DNA of 64,000 bases, from NCBI GenBank assembly GCA_013397935.1, contig VZRN01011463.1, forward strand, positions 46,905 to 110,904. The letters run 5' to 3'. The notes below the pieces were generated by a model that was given only the letters and a program-made list of their open reading frames with translations, did not search any database and had not been told where the DNA came from. A program made the position numbers and the translations under genes. Below, in pieces: positions 25,601 through 40,600 of this stretch (its first letter is position 1; the number at the start of each line of letters is the position of its first letter). The DNA is from Dasyornis broadbenti. Lineage: Eukaryota > Chordata > Aves > Passeriformes > Dasyornithidae.

Positions 25601-28600
25601 TCACATCTGCATTTGGAACATACCAGATTGCTTGGAACACCTTGGATTGCTTCTTTTGGGACTGATTGGATTTTTCAGGGGTGGCCCAGAAGTTGAGGAA
25701 CGTTTTTTAAGCTCCATTTTGTTTAGAACTCACTGAAATAAACAACATCACAAAGGGGAATTTTCAGCTCTTAATAATGTGATACGAAATTCCTTGCAAC
25801 AGTAACAATTGTCACCATAGGTAATTAGTATTTATTAACACTCCAATTATTGGTTCATGTTAAAATTATGATTTTGATTCTGTGTGTTGTGATCATAAGT
25901 TTCATCACATTTTTCTGCACGGAGCAAATGATCATTTGAGTAAGGAAATAGTCAATACAAATGATGGGTTGTAAACAACTGTACAGAATGCTGGGTGATA
26001 GGTGAACAAGGTCGGCAGATAGCTAAGCACAGAGGACGTGACATGGCAACTTGTATGCAAAGAACACAGAGCCACTTTAACAAATACAAGGACTAATTAA
26101 CTAGTGAGTCAAGTTTTTTGTTCTGTTCAGAGGAAAGAAGAGTTCTGGTGGGGCAGGGCGATACTTTAGATCAAGCAGCAGTTTTAGCTGCTTGATTCAA
26201 CATTAAAGGAGAAAGGAAGTAAAGAACTAGTGAAAATGTTCCTTCTTAAATTGTACAGTTGAGTATTTCAAAGCTCATGTTTTCAGACTGAATCACCAAA
26301 AAAAGAATGTATACTGAGGCTGCAGAGTACAGTTCCTTTGGTGCAGCCTTTCTGGTACCCTGTGATTCCCTGACATCAAGAAAGTATTTCCAAGATACCC
26401 TTTACTTATTTCTGCTTTAGCATTAAAGTCTAGTATTCATTGCCTTTAGTGTCTTTTCTATCATTAGAGTTTTGCCTCCTTCTCTTTGGAGGGCTTACTG
26501 TAGAAATGTAGAATCCTACATATTTTGGAAGCATGGTTGTAGGGAAAAATACTGTCTCATCCTTAATTTGTAGTCTAAGATTAGATCTGTGACTCTCTTC
26601 TCATGTGCATGGATTTGCAAGAAACCTCTTGAGGGAAAACTTTTCAATGCATTTTTCTTACATAATTCATATCTGCTTTGCTGGAGACTTGAGAAGTGAA
26701 TGAGGCAATTCACACCTCTCATAACTTTGAGGCTGCCTGCAGGCTTGGCAGGAGTCGCTATTTGGGCTGATGCTTTTGGGGGTTTATTTAAAATACTCTC
26801 TGCTAGAAGACTTAAAAACTCCATAAGCTTAGATTCTAGAGCTCAGACAGAAAAACACAACGCTGCTTTTTGTATGGCTGTGTAACTTCTAGTACTGTAA
26901 GGGAAGGTCTGCAGCCCCAGTCAAGGGTGAGAATGGATTATCTTTTGGTTTAGGACTGGAGGTTTTGGAATAAAGACTACAGTGCACTTCTGATGCTGAG
27001 AAGAGAACACTTGTTTGGAAAGCAAAGCACTTAGCTAGCATTAATTTAAATCAATATGAATAAGAAAAACTTAATTTTTTTCTTCTCAGGTGTTAGAACT
27101 AGGCAGTTCTTGAGTTTCTAGTGGTGAAACTCTTCCAGCATCCCAGTTGTGGTGCTTTGCATCCATGAGAAACATATATGAATCTTCTGCATTACGTATT
27201 GGCTCTATTTTCAGTACACACAGGTTAGATTCCGACACAGTGCAATACATGATGGTACAGGAGGAGTGATTCCAATGTATTGTAGCCTTTGTGTACATGA
27301 CATTTCAATGCTGGTGTTTATTGACCTAGTTGTTGAGGTGGTATTTATTGACCTATATTTGTTAAGTAGACCAGATTGGCTGTTTCTTCTAACAGGAATT
27401 TCTATTGTAGTGGATTCCTTACACATCACTTTTGAGTAGATGGGAAAAGCTCAATAGAAGTTCATTTATGTCAAGAGATGAAATTAATTATCCTTCTACT
27501 AAACTCTTAAATTAGTTCTTTGCAGTTATTAATGAGGCCTTAGCCTCATATCTTTCTGCAAATAGAAGAAATGCACAAACTGAAAATACTTGTTTGCACT
27601 ACTGTCTTTTCTGGCAGAGATCTCAGAAAGAGAAAACAGATTAATGGATTCTTCTTTCCATTATATTTTTCTTTGACTGAGCTTTGCACATCTGTATGCA
27701 ACTTGATTATGCAAAAGGAGAAAATGTTTTTGGAAGGAGAGCTGTCTCAGTAGTGATCACGTTATCAATGTTGTTTGAGATTAAGAAGTATTGTCCCTAT
27801 TTTATGTCTGATGAAACTTAAGCACTGGGATCTGAAATAACAGGTACCAGATCCCACCGGATGTTCTGTGACTCCAGTGAAAGTAGAAATTGTTTTCTGT
27901 GTTTCAAAATGAGGCTTTTCTATCTTTGGGGAGTGAAGATGAGCTCTGGCATTCAACTAAGGGTATAATTCTGTTTACTGAAATCAGTGAGGGTAGAGCT
28001 GACACTGAGTGATCCTACTAGGGAAATCTTGTCATAAAATACACATACTTGTTTGTGTTGTCAGTGCCTGTCAGCATATTGCTGTGGTTTCTCATGAGAA
28101 ATGTTTCGAGAATATTGCTGTGCTTTGCCATATTTGTGGCTATTAACTTCAGAGCCATTTGTGCCATTTGTCTGTTGAATAGTTGTACATATATAAAAAC
28201 AAATAATGCTTCATCTGAGAACACCTGCTGCTTGAATATATCTTGTGGCTGCTCCAGAAGAAAGGGATTCAGAAATATTCTGAAGCTCTCAATTGAACTA
28301 CGGTAATGTCTGATAAATGCACTCCGACCTTTACTGTATGGCTGCTTTGAGGAAGCAATAGCTTTACCAGCGTAGTTTAAGCAATTTAAGTGACTGAATT
28401 TCAGATTGTTTTCTCTAGCATTATAGTTATTACTTGTGAAGGGAAAAAAAAAAACATCTTGCTGTAGGCATAAGACTTTTCAGATCAGTTTAGAGCAATT
28501 GTGAATTAATTTATCTTTAAATCCAGGTCCAAATGCTCCAAACCAAACTCCACTGGTTCTTCTCGAGGATGTACCTAACATCTATGGTGATACAGATATT

Positions 28601-31600
28601 GATCGTAACAAACACATACACAAAAAGAGGAAACTTGCTGAAGGAAGAGAAAAAACAATGGTAACTTTTCTAGACTTTTTAATTCATAACAAGAATGTCA
28701 TTGTTACTGGAATTTAGACAACAGTGGCTTTGACATAGATGTAAAAGATGTATTTTTAGAGCTACCCTGAATTAGCTGTTTATGTCCACAATTTTGAACA
28801 TTCTTTTTTTCTAAAGCCAGCAAGAATAAAACAATTTTTGCAGCAATTGCTGTAGACACATGCATACTGCTGTGAATCCTTTAACTTGTAGGACTTCAGC
28901 AGAGGCTCTTGAAAACGTAGATATAGCAGTCAAATATTCTACAGGTAAACTTCCAAAGTAGTTGACTTTTCATGATTGGAACTGTCAATATATCTATTGC
29001 TTTAGAGGTAGAAAACCAATATTTTATAGAATATCTCTACTGGTAGAAGTACACACTTATACAAAGATTGCTTTTGCATTGTGCCACTGTAGGCTTAAAC
29101 TGAGTCCTAAAATGTAAAGTGTGTATGTACTTCAACAGATAGTCTGGCTGAAGCTCAATGGTGGTACACTACGTTTAACAGAATACAATTGTTTGGGATA
29201 GTGATCATCACACTATGCCACTGAGATCTTGATAGCAAACCAGATTGCTCTAACCTTAAAACAAGCTAAGCGAAAAATCACTTAAAGCCACTTAAAGTAG
29301 GACCTTGGCATCTCTGTATACAATTTTCTTGTGTTCTTTGGAACTTCTGTGGCTTTAGAGTCCTTTGAAATAAGTATAAATTAAGAAGTTAATCTTTTTG
29401 GTTTTTTACGGGCTTCTAAGCAGAGCTCGGATGATGAGGATCCTTCTGGGAAGGCAAGAAGTCGCCACATTACAGTCAACAAGGCTGATCTTGCAAACTC
29501 CATCGAAGTACTAGAGAGTTTCAAACTGGCAAGAGAGAGCTGGGAGCTGCTCTATTCTCTGGAATCACTTGACAAAGGTAAGGTAACTGCAGGCAGAATT
29601 GCATTTAAACTTTATTGCTCTGCATGGAAATAATATTTTTATTGTTAAAGTGATATTCCTGCCATTATGAATCCTTAAAATCAAAATTGCTTTGGGTCCT
29701 GAGTATTTTTGATATAAATTCCAGTAAGAAGCTTTATCAGTTGTTGTATTTCTGAATAGTTTGTTCCTTTATTGCATTTCTTTCTTGATATATCGTTACT
29801 TATTCACCTCCACTTCTCTTGAAGCAGTTGGTCAGTAGTAGTGCTGTTAGTGCTCAGTGAGGCTATGCTGCTAATGACTGCTTTAGTTCATGATTAAGAA
29901 CATGTGTTTTTACTGTGTCTCCCTTTCTGCCTTTCTGATAATATCTGATGTGATAATCTTGAAAAAAATTTCTCTTCTAAAAAGCAGGCAAACAGTACCA
30001 CCTAGCTGCTTTTAGGTTTATTGGATGCTATGAAGAGAAGTGTAATCAAAAAACAAGTGTATAGGAAGAGAGTATTCTATATTTGAAGGATTTCATACTC
30101 TGACTGTTTTGATGGCATTTTTTCCATTTTCAAATTCAGCTTTTTATCTATCTATCTATATATATATATATATATAGATATAGACTTTTAACCCAAAGCT
30201 GTGAAATATTTCATATTCTCTTTTACTTTTTCTTCTCTAACCTCTTAACACAGAGTTCACCAGAATTTGTTTGTCATGGAAGACAGAGACCTGGCTTTGG
30301 TTAAGAATTTTTCTTACAGACATGATCATCTACCAGGTAAAAAAAATACAGCGTAAACTAGGAATAACAACACCACTGTGTTGCTCTTCCTTCTAGTAAA
30401 TATCAATTCTGATTATTAGCCAGTTTGACTGCTTATAGTGTCTACTGATTCTATGCCTTAAAGTAAGACTTTTTTGGGGATGGAACTACACTGTTTGCAT
30501 TACAAGCTGGGTACCGTACTTTGGATATTCCTGTCCTAATAGCTGTTGTTTGAGTCCAGCTAGCTTTGGCAAATGGAAAAGGTCTATGTTGGCATTTTGA
30601 CCAGTGGATATGTACCTAGTGTTATGGAAGACAAGTGCATTTTATTAGTCTGTCAGTGCATTATATTAGAACAAATCAGAGAAGAATTTTCAAACAGTAA
30701 AAGGTTTTAACATGTCTCAGTTAACATTTGTCTTTCTCCACAAAAATTAGGCTGATTATGCTCATTCCAGTGCCATCTACAGAAGAAAGCTTGTTCTTTT
30801 TCCTTTGGGGGGGTCTTTTATTTTTGCCTGTAGTTGTGCCTGAACAAGAGTTATTTCAAACTTTTATTAGTCTAAATAAGGTAACAACTTAAGAATATAG
30901 TTATTTGATTCAGTTACAAATATGGTTTTGTAAACTGGCTTTCTAAAGTAGAATTTTGTTTGTCTTCTGACTGCCTTGCAAGTGATTGATCCACAGTCTT
31001 CTACACAGCCCATCACTGGAGAATATTAGGCCAGATTAAAATTTTGAAGGCTTGTTACTTGGACACATGCTGTTTTGAAAGCTCTCTGTAAGAGAATTTT
31101 TTTTCTATCTCTCTACCTATTGTATAGAAAAGACCCCAACAGTAGTTTTTTTATATTCTTTTTCAAAGGGGCAGTACAAAAAAGCAATTAGCAGCCTCCA
31201 TCACTTGGCAGCTCTTCAAGGCTCTCATTCTCCCCAGCAAATTACAGGACAAGGATCTTTAGAAAATCAGAGAGCACTAATCCAGTTAGCATCGTGCCAC
31301 TTTGCCCTTGGAGAATATCGGGTATGTACAGCATTGCACACACTGGGCCTGCATCAGCTGCCCCTGTGGTTCCTGTTTCTCTTCTTCCTTTGAATTTTCT
31401 TGTTAGCCTGCTTTTAGCAGGATATTGAATGTAAGCCAAGGTCTCCTGAAAAATCTATGCTTCACAGGGAGAATCATGCTTCCCGCCACATAAACTGACT
31501 GTCCCTTAGCAACTCTTTCTATATATATGTATAGTCTGTTTAATAGTTAAGATTTGGGAGGTTAGTTATGATTTTTCATGGCTACAAGTGTTTGAGTTGT

Positions 31601-34600
31601 CTGTAAATGTAACCTTAATTCCTTAATTTTACTGAATTAGTTCTTTAAATTGAGGGGAAATTCTGCTAGGTACAGGCTTCATGTGGCAGGGGAAAGAAAA
31701 GGTAAAGGAATTTCTGTACAGTATAAGAGACATTAGAACAGTATTTTCTGGCCTGACCCCTGAACTTGCTTTACTTTCGCAACCCATATTTGTGTTTCTA
31801 ATATTACAGGAGTGCACAGTGGTCTGAGGTCAGTCAGTGTCAGCACTGACAATAAAGACTGTGTCTCTTAGGATCTATTGTCATCCTAGTACCGCTGGAT
31901 CTATCACCACTTGTCCCTTCCTCTTTAGTACTTTTTCACTGGAAATGTGATCATATATCCCCACAGACCTCTTACTAGGAAATAGCATTAAAAATTCGTA
32001 GAATTTCCATCATGCTGTCAGGTTGCCATTTTCCTTTCTATTTTTACCATGAACAGAAAAAGCTTTGCAAAACTATTCTAAGAGTTCATTTGGAAACTTA
32101 ATTCTTCAAAACAAAATAGTTTTTGATTGCAGTTATATTGATCTTACCCTCTAGAAATGAGGAATGCCAATACATATTTTTTCACAATTAAAATGATATA
32201 TGTAGACTCTCAGAGATGGTTTAGTGACAGCTAAGTCTTTTTGCTTAGCCAGACTATACTGTCTATTAAGTCAATCCAACTTCTAGCAAAGAATTTTGTG
32301 ATTTTTTTTTTTTTTTCTTTTGTGGTATCTGAAATTTTTAATCATTACTAACATATCTGAATTTTTAAGAACTTTAAATTTAGCATTATCATGTCTCTTC
32401 TTTTCATAGCAAACATGTGAAAAAGTGCTTGATCTCATGTGCTGTATTTTACTTCCAATACAAGACGGAGGTAAAGTACAAGAGGAGCAACCTAAAGTCA
32501 AGTCTAAATTCAGGAAAGGTATGGAGTTACTGTTACCCTAAACTCAGTGTCAGCTGAATTGTAGTTCATATGTTCTGGTTGAGTATGTAATTATTCTCAT
32601 TTTGTATTATGAAAAGGGAAGGAGTTTTTTATTCCCTCTTGGTTTCATATTGTGGTTTTCTTGCTGGTACCTACTGAAGTATATTGGTGGCAAAGTCCTA
32701 CCGCAGGAGAAGAGAAATGAAGAAAAAGGTTTAAATGTTTAACTTCACATTTTGAGTCATTCGTAATTTACATTCAAAGCTTTCCTTCCTACCTGAGATA
32801 CGGCAATTTTGGATTTATTTTGCTCCATTCCAGTTTCTTTCAGTCTGTCTATCGTGAGACCCCTAAAGAACTGTTCTGTTACAGGGTCTGATTTGAAGCT
32901 TTGGCCATGTACCAGTAGAGCTATCATGCCTTACTGCCTTCATCTGTTGTTAGCTTGTTTCAAGGTAAGATACGGTCACTTGGGGCTTCAAGTGCTTTCT
33001 TGTCTTTAAGGCCTAGTTTATGTATCCTGAAACTGCATGGCCTTATCCCAGTGCTGTGACTGAAGGGCTGTGCCTCAATCCTTCTTACCTAAATGCACTG
33101 GTGGAGGGTCTTCCTTTGGAGAGGGGAGCAGAGTATTGATGGAGGAGGGTTTGTTGTCTCTTTTTTCTCAATTTGTTTTAGTTTAGAGCAGAGAAGGTAG
33201 AATTGATCACAAAATTTTGTCTCTATTCAGACTTCTCTTATAGGTCAGTGGAGAGGATTTGGTATTTTAGGTGGAAATTTCCAATCTACTTTAGAAGCGT
33301 ATTTCATTCATTAATATTTACTTTTAAAGAACTTCTGTATTTGCATAGATGTAGGTGAGATTAATCCTTTATGTTTTTGAAAGCAACATGTGTTTCCTGA
33401 TTTTCTGAATGTAATTTCTTTCCCTGAAGCTCAGAGCTTTCACAGACAGCAGAGATGATATGGCATTGGGCCACGTAGTTGTTCTGCTTCAGCATGAGTG
33501 GCCGAGGGGTGAGAACTTGTTCCTGAAAGCCATCAACAAAATCTGCCAGCAAGGAAACTTCCAGTATGAGAATTTTTTCAACTATGTCACAAGTATCCTT
33601 TCTCTAACCAAGAATGTCTTTCATATCCTGTGCTGTAGTGTTGGAAAAACTGTTAATTTCAACAGCAGCTCTTTCCCTGAATCATATTCTGTATTTATTT
33701 TCATGTCATGAAAGCCTCTTGTAGTAGGCTACAGTACACAGTGGACTGCAAATCTGCCTCCTGTCACCTGCTCTGCCACTTGAGAGTACCCTTAAGTACA
33801 CTGCCATTGCATTTGCATTCAGAAAAACAGCAGCAGCTCAGGCTGCTCATGCAAGTGACAGCAGTCTCTTCATTAAGAAATATAGGGCATTATGTGCGAG
33901 GCTGTTAACAAAAAAGACAGAGTGGTACCTGTGCTTCAGAGCTGAATGATTTTGGCTCTTGTTTATGAAATGGTTTCTGTGGTTAATGGTTTCAGTGTTA
34001 AGATGTTTGGGGTTGAGTATGATAATGAGCTATGTCAAAATTCATGCAAAACATGTTGGATTTATCTGTTCAGATATCTGACATAAATTTCGATCAGCAT
34101 ACACACAAATGGACAGTTTAATGTTTGATCTAAATTAGTATCCAGCTGTGGTCCCCAGGAAGCAAGGGGGCATAACTCCTATCTGAGACAACTCAAATAA
34201 GCTCTGGTGTTAAAGTAAAGGAAAAAACCCCAACCAAACAAGCAGCTAAATAAGGGACCAAAATAGAAAACTAAAAAGGGTGATAAGTGCCAGCATGGTG
34301 GCACTTGCTTCAGGTCCAGCCTCAGTTTGCACTGCTTTCATAACCCGCAGTGCAGAAAAAGGAAGTGAAACCCAGGGAATTTTGAGATCAACTTTCTTTA
34401 CCTCTGACTACATATGAAGAAACAAAGAAAAGAAACTAACCGATGTGTTCTTCACTTTAAAAAGCCGTTTCTCATCAGTTTGTGGAAGATTAGGAATACA
34501 TGCTGTGATCTTCTCTATTGCTTTTAATAACAAGATACTTCAATAGGTTTTCAGTTTGATTCTCCTTTCAGCAATGTGGCTTCAGATGTGAGAGATAAGA

Positions 34601-37600
34601 AAGAATGTTCTCTATCATTGTTTCCCGACTCAAGTCTTTAACCTTTTCGTCAGATATTGATATGCTGGAGGAATTTGCTTATTTAAGAACACAGGAAGGC
34701 GGGAAAATTCATCTGGAGCTGCTGCCAAATCAAGCAATGTTGATCAAGTAAGAATGAAAAAGCATTTACTGTTTTCTTTGGCAAAAAAAAAAAAGGGAGT
34801 ATGTTCTGGTTGTCTTTGCTTTCATGTTATCTTCTGAATAGTTTGTCATGTCTTTGAGCTTAAAGCTGAGGAGTTCAAACAAGGCCAGTGAGTTTCTCTT
34901 TCTGACTCTCTTGCTGTTCTTTGTGTTCTTTTTGGAAGTTCTTCAACTTTAAACTCCTGCTTTTACGGGACTTTATTTCTGAGTGTGGCATTCACTTTAG
35001 AATGATTGATATAAAGTGATTACAGTTGTGCTCTTTCAATCAGACACTTGCACTTTGCAGGAATTCTTCATATAATTAGACATGAGTGCAAGGTGTTATT
35101 ACTAATTTTGCTGAACAGTAATGCTGAGCAGAAAGCACTATTTTGTTTATTTTTGTAAACAGGATTATGAAAGAACATTGAATGATGAAAAACACTGGTA
35201 TAAAATATAAATTAAATTACACTCCAGCTACTCTCCCGTTCTGTTAGAACTAGCAGCTCATCTCTTGCTTGTCTTATTGTGAGATGCTGAAGGAAATGAA
35301 TAATTTGGATTAACTTCCCAGGTGTTCTTACTTGTACCGTCTTGACTCAAAACTGTCTGCTGTAAGGTTTTAGTGGTAGAATGTTTTGGAATATCTTGGT
35401 TGTTTATGAGAACTTGTGGTATTTTCTGTCTTAAGTGGTGGACTGCTTAAAGTTTGTTGAAATTCCACTTTGGGTCAATGTATTCTGGCTTTTCACTAAC
35501 TAGAAATGAGCTCAATTTTTCAAAGTGGGAGCCTAACATCAGACAATGGGATCCAAATTTGGACTAGTAAATAGATTTTCCAGAGTTCTAGGTAACCAAC
35601 ACAAAAATGAGATTCTAGGTGTAATTAAAGGAAATTCAGATGCTTAATTATGTGATAGAGAATTTTCTCTTTTAAGCTCTAGATTTTAAAACTCCTACCC
35701 TTGCAATATCTCACTGCTTGTAACCAGCTGTATGAAAGCAAGCACCATGTCTGGTGTTAAGTAATAAGCTTTGCCAGCAGGAGGGTTTAGCACTGAAGAC
35801 TCCGTCTGGTAACTTCTTACCTGCTGTCTCCATTTCATTGCAGTAGTTCAGCACTGTTTCTCTTGGCTCTGTTTGATTGGTGTGGCTGCAGTTACTTTCT
35901 GTTCTGAGCCCCCCAGTCAGGAAGGAGGTAGTGAGAAGTGTTTCTAGCAGGATAGAATCTCTCTTTCACCTCCTTGTGATCAGTGATGTTTCCTGAATGA
36001 TGGGAAGGCCTGTAGAAGAGAGGTCCATTACTTTGTGCTTATTGAGCAGTCAAATATCCTGTCCAGCTGGAAAAGCTGTGTACATCTTTTATGTGGTGTA
36101 TAGGGCTGGAAGCAGTTCATCAGGGAGCCGAATGAAGGGATAGTTCAGGGTGTAGGCCACTGATCGGAGATAATGTCTACTCCCCTGGTACCACAGATAT
36201 TTTTTTAGCTGGACTGGCTGTGAGGCCCAGGGATGGTGTCACCCAACAGTGTTGACCTGGTTAGCTACAGCCTCCCCCAGCTGGGGTTTTTGATAAAGTG
36301 TGCCACTGTAGCCCTGTGTCCTGGGGCAGTGGTTGGTAGGCTCAGTATCTGCAGACTGCTCGCATCTTTCAAAACTATCAGCAGTTCTGGTTGGATAAGC
36401 TGCTGCACCATCCTCCCATGAATTAGCAGAGGCAGCTCAGATTCTGTTTGTTCATTCTCAGAAAGACTGAGTTTGCCACAACAGGCCAAAGATAAAGCAG
36501 TTGTTCTTTGTCTGATCTTTCCTCAGCATAAATGTAGCAATCCCCCATCTTAATGGATGGGAAATGTACTTCAGATATTATTATATGTCTTTTATAAGGA
36601 CTACTTTTTGTTGATGACTTACAGGGTATTTTCTCCCCGAGTGAATTCCACATTCTTCTTCCTGTACCTTTTTCTAAGTACCTTATACTTCATAGGAAAT
36701 TATATTCATTTTTCTGAACTCAGTAAAGCAAACTGCAGCGTGATTTTTCAAAAGCTGAAGTAAGATCTTGGTAGTCTGCAGACTTACAGTTGGGTTCTGC
36801 AAAATACATACACAGTTTGTAACCTTTCCCTTTGCTTGCATCCGTTGTGGGAATGGGAGGGTCCATGGTCTTGGTTTTAACTGGCGATACAACCAGCTCA
36901 TTCTGTTTGTGGTGTCAACAAGATTTGTTCAATGAGCTTTGAATCCAGCACCACTAAGTGCTTTTGAACTCCCTTTGAGAAAAGCCAAGTTTCACAGTTT
37001 ATCGGATGTACACATCAGCAAGGGGTTAGCTGGTGAGGCTGAAGAAGAAAAGAGCAATATGTAGGAAATTTCTGCTTAATATCTTGCTCCTCTTCTTGGT
37101 AAATTTTACTCTAATTAATCTAATTGTAGCCTACCTAATTGCATAAACTTGATCTGAAAGCTGTGTCCTTCCTTTTACTCGTATTTCCATCACATCTCTC
37201 TGTGGGGACAGAGGAGGAAGAGCTCTGTTGGTTTGAAGTGAAACAAAGTATCTTGAAAGTGTAAGTTTTACTCTTATTGTGCACATGATTATGTTTAGTT
37301 CTGGCTGCAGATCTTGCAAACAGTAGTGAAGATACAGTTGCACAAAATCACTTTTGCAAACAGCTGTCACCCTGAGACCAATAACATCTTGCTGATCTTC
37401 TGCATTTTCTGTTCCCCGTGTCCATTTTTGCAAGTACTGGACTTGCTCATGCCAAGAACTCTTGAAAAATTATCTAATTTGATTGAATATATGTTGTGGC
37501 TTTTATTTCAGGTTATTGTAGCTTTATTAGAGTGTTAAATGTCCCATCTTTATTTGACTTTCATAAGCATAGCTCTCCATCTATATCTATTAATAAACTA

Positions 37601-40600
37601 TAGATACCAACCCAAATGCCCACCTCTGAGATCTGAAGGTAGGCACCTAATTCAGTATTACAGGTATCTAAGTGCAAGTTTTGCTTCTCTACTCCCTTCC
37701 CAGCATCTCTGGGGGTTAATGGTGCACTCACTACTCAGGTAATAATATAAAACCTAGTAAGATTTAGGTGACATTTTGAGAGACTTAGATTAAGAAACTA
37801 AACCTGCCTCCTATATACCAAATTTCTCATTTCTCTTCTCCTTAGGTGGGGCATTGCTCTTGACTGGACCTGTTAAGTTATTATCTTGTTCTAGATAGCA
37901 CACAGAGATAAGAATTTAACTTCCCGGAGAAGACAAACTGTCTTTCAACTGAGACAGCTTTTGGTGGTTAGTTCATGTGGCCCTGGTCATAAATAGGAGG
38001 TTGCTCTGAGTGGGCATTTGTGTTCTGACATTGTGCCATGTTCTAATAGCTGGTTTCGTTAGAATTTATAAAGGTGAGAAAGGCCATCTGTGGGCTAATG
38101 AAAAGATACTTGGGCAACCTTTAACAAACACTGCCATGTACTCAAATTGGCTGATACCCGCTGTGCATGCACTCGGCTTGGGCTCAGCAGCAAATCCCAT
38201 AACTCCAAGCTGTGGGCTCTCCCAGTTTGGTGACATGCTCTTGCCAGCTCTGGAGGGAAGCTGTGGTATCTGCAGTACTGCTCTGATTAAATCTTTTCTG
38301 ACTGATGTGCTTCCTTGGAAGAGTTGAGACAGTTCATCGTAGTACAACTGTTTATTGGTTTGGCATCTGCTGTTGTCCTTTCTCCCGGTGTAACGGTCCA
38401 AAAATATGTGTATCTGTTTAGACCACAACTGTAGAACAGCCTTGCAGTGAAATCTGGGGATATTTACGTTTGATGCTGATAGAATCCTGCACCCCTTTGG
38501 CTGCTAGGTGGTCATACTGCTGTGTGAGCTCACCCTAGTTTTTTGTTGCTCCTTTTTTGGAGAGTTGTTTTGCACCGGAGGGGGAGTTGGTGTGCGGGTA
38601 TTTGAATGCTGCTATTTGCTGTTTTTTAAAGGACTTCTAGCCCTCCCATGGGGTTACTGCAGCAGGAATTCATACCTGTACTACAGCCCAGCATACAGAC
38701 TGCTGACAGGTACCAAGTGGAAAAACCCCGCTCATAGTGTGCTGTGTTTTGTCAACATGTTTTACTGCCCATGGTTTTCAGCAATTTGTTACTCAATATT
38801 TATCTTTTTTTTTTTTTTTTTTTACTTCATTTGTGCCTACATTGCCTGGCAAACCATGTTGTTCTATTATAACATTTCTTTTTCTTTTTCCCATAAGTTG
38901 CCAGTATCTGTGTCCTTTCAATTTAATAATCACTATTGAATTTAAACAATAATGTAGAAATCTTCATAAGTTATACTGATGTTCAGTCATATATTAGCAA
39001 GAGCATAACCCTTTATTTTTAAGATACTGGTTACTGGATCCATTTGTAGCAACTTTTCTTCATTTAGGTTGTTCTGTTTTGTGTTTTCCAGGTGTAACAT
39101 AACACACATCTTCCAAAGTGCTGCTGGCTCACTCAGTAGCTGTAGGTTGCATATTTTCCTTTAGGCTGTAACTGACCATAGAAATTGGCTGCCAGCAATG
39201 TTTAAGACTATAAAGAGTGAAAACAGGACTTATCCCATAACCTCTGAATATGCTGGAGTGTTTTCAGTGCAGTTTTGCTTCACTTAGCACAGCTCACCAA
39301 GGAATTGCCCAGTAGGCCTCAGGCTAGTCTCCTCTTTACCTTTTCCATGTGTTGCGGAGGTCTCTACTGTTTTGGCAGAGAAGTCTCTTCTCAAATGCCA
39401 GACTTGCTTATTTACATGAAACTTAGGTGGTATTGGTTATTGAGGATAATTCTAAGATGTTTCCCTTTCTCATTTCCAGCATTGGCACAGATGCCCTCAC
39501 CCTTTGTTTTTTATTTTCTTTCTGTCTTTCAGTGAGCTTTCTGGGTTCGGACCAGCTCTTCCATTCTTACCCATGACTCAGGACTTGTCTCAGCATTAGC
39601 AATATGCTTTACTCTCTAAATTAATTTATGCTGATTCCTTCAGTAGTGTTAAGGCTCTCATTTCAGGGCATATCTTTTTCTCCCCTTCCCAAGTAGGGCT
39701 TGCAGGTAGATATTACAAACTCTTGATCTTACTTACCCAGTTCTGGATCAGTGCAAGTAAAGTGCTTGGGTGCTGCAGAACATTGTTTTAAGGACAAGAT
39801 TTAGGTGTCGAGGCCAGCATGAGGACAAAGAACTGGTCACAAAAACGGCCTTTAACAGGGCAATATCCCATGAGTTTCCCCAGCTAGCACTGCTTTAGCT
39901 TGCTCAGTAGCTGGACCTTTGTTCTGTTTGAAAACAGGTCCTGAACTTGTGCTCAGAATAAATGTAACCCCTTGCCTGGTGTCTAGTATCTTCATAAGAG
40001 CTGACTTCTACTGATGCAGACATACAGCCTAGTTTGATTTAGGTTTTGTGAAGTGTTCACTATGCCTTTCATTAGTCCTAGTATTATGAGTACCCACAGA
40101 ATGATGTAGCTCCTTCCTGCACTTTGATATTGGTAGAAGATGCCCTCTGTTCTTTATGGTGGCACACATCCTCCAGAGAATGCAAGTTCATCTTTTCACT
40201 CTTCTTTCGACCCCAGCCACTTACAGAAGTGATTACAGAGAAGAAGTGCCCAGGGTAGCAAATGTGGGGAGGAAAATAATTCCTTTCCCCAAGCAAGAAC
40301 TCTGTACTTGCTGGGTTAAGAGAATGGATTTTCCTGTTATCCAGAAGAGCAGTATTATTTCCCACTTTAGCAGTCATAGTCAAAGCAGTGAGAGCATAGA
40401 CTTTTATGCAGCTTCTAACTGTTGAAAGACTTGAAAGCTACTAAGCACACGATTTTTAAAAAATAACACAGGCTCTTGGACTCTCACTATATAAACTCAG
40501 ATATGTACTGTAAATATATAGTAAGTGACATGCAGTACCTTTTAAATGACTGTAGTTCACTAAATAACCATTATTTGATTTTGTCTGTCTCTCTTTCCTT

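Noticed and set aside
34285..34306. Short hairpin AAGTGCCA..TGGCACTT as a small RNA
   Set aside because: Eight-base stem with a six-base loop is far too small for a microRNA precursor; likely chance.
38508..38939. 143-codon plus-strand open frame in INTS10 intron 16
   Set aside because: Includes a Phe run from a poly(T) tract and has no family resemblance.
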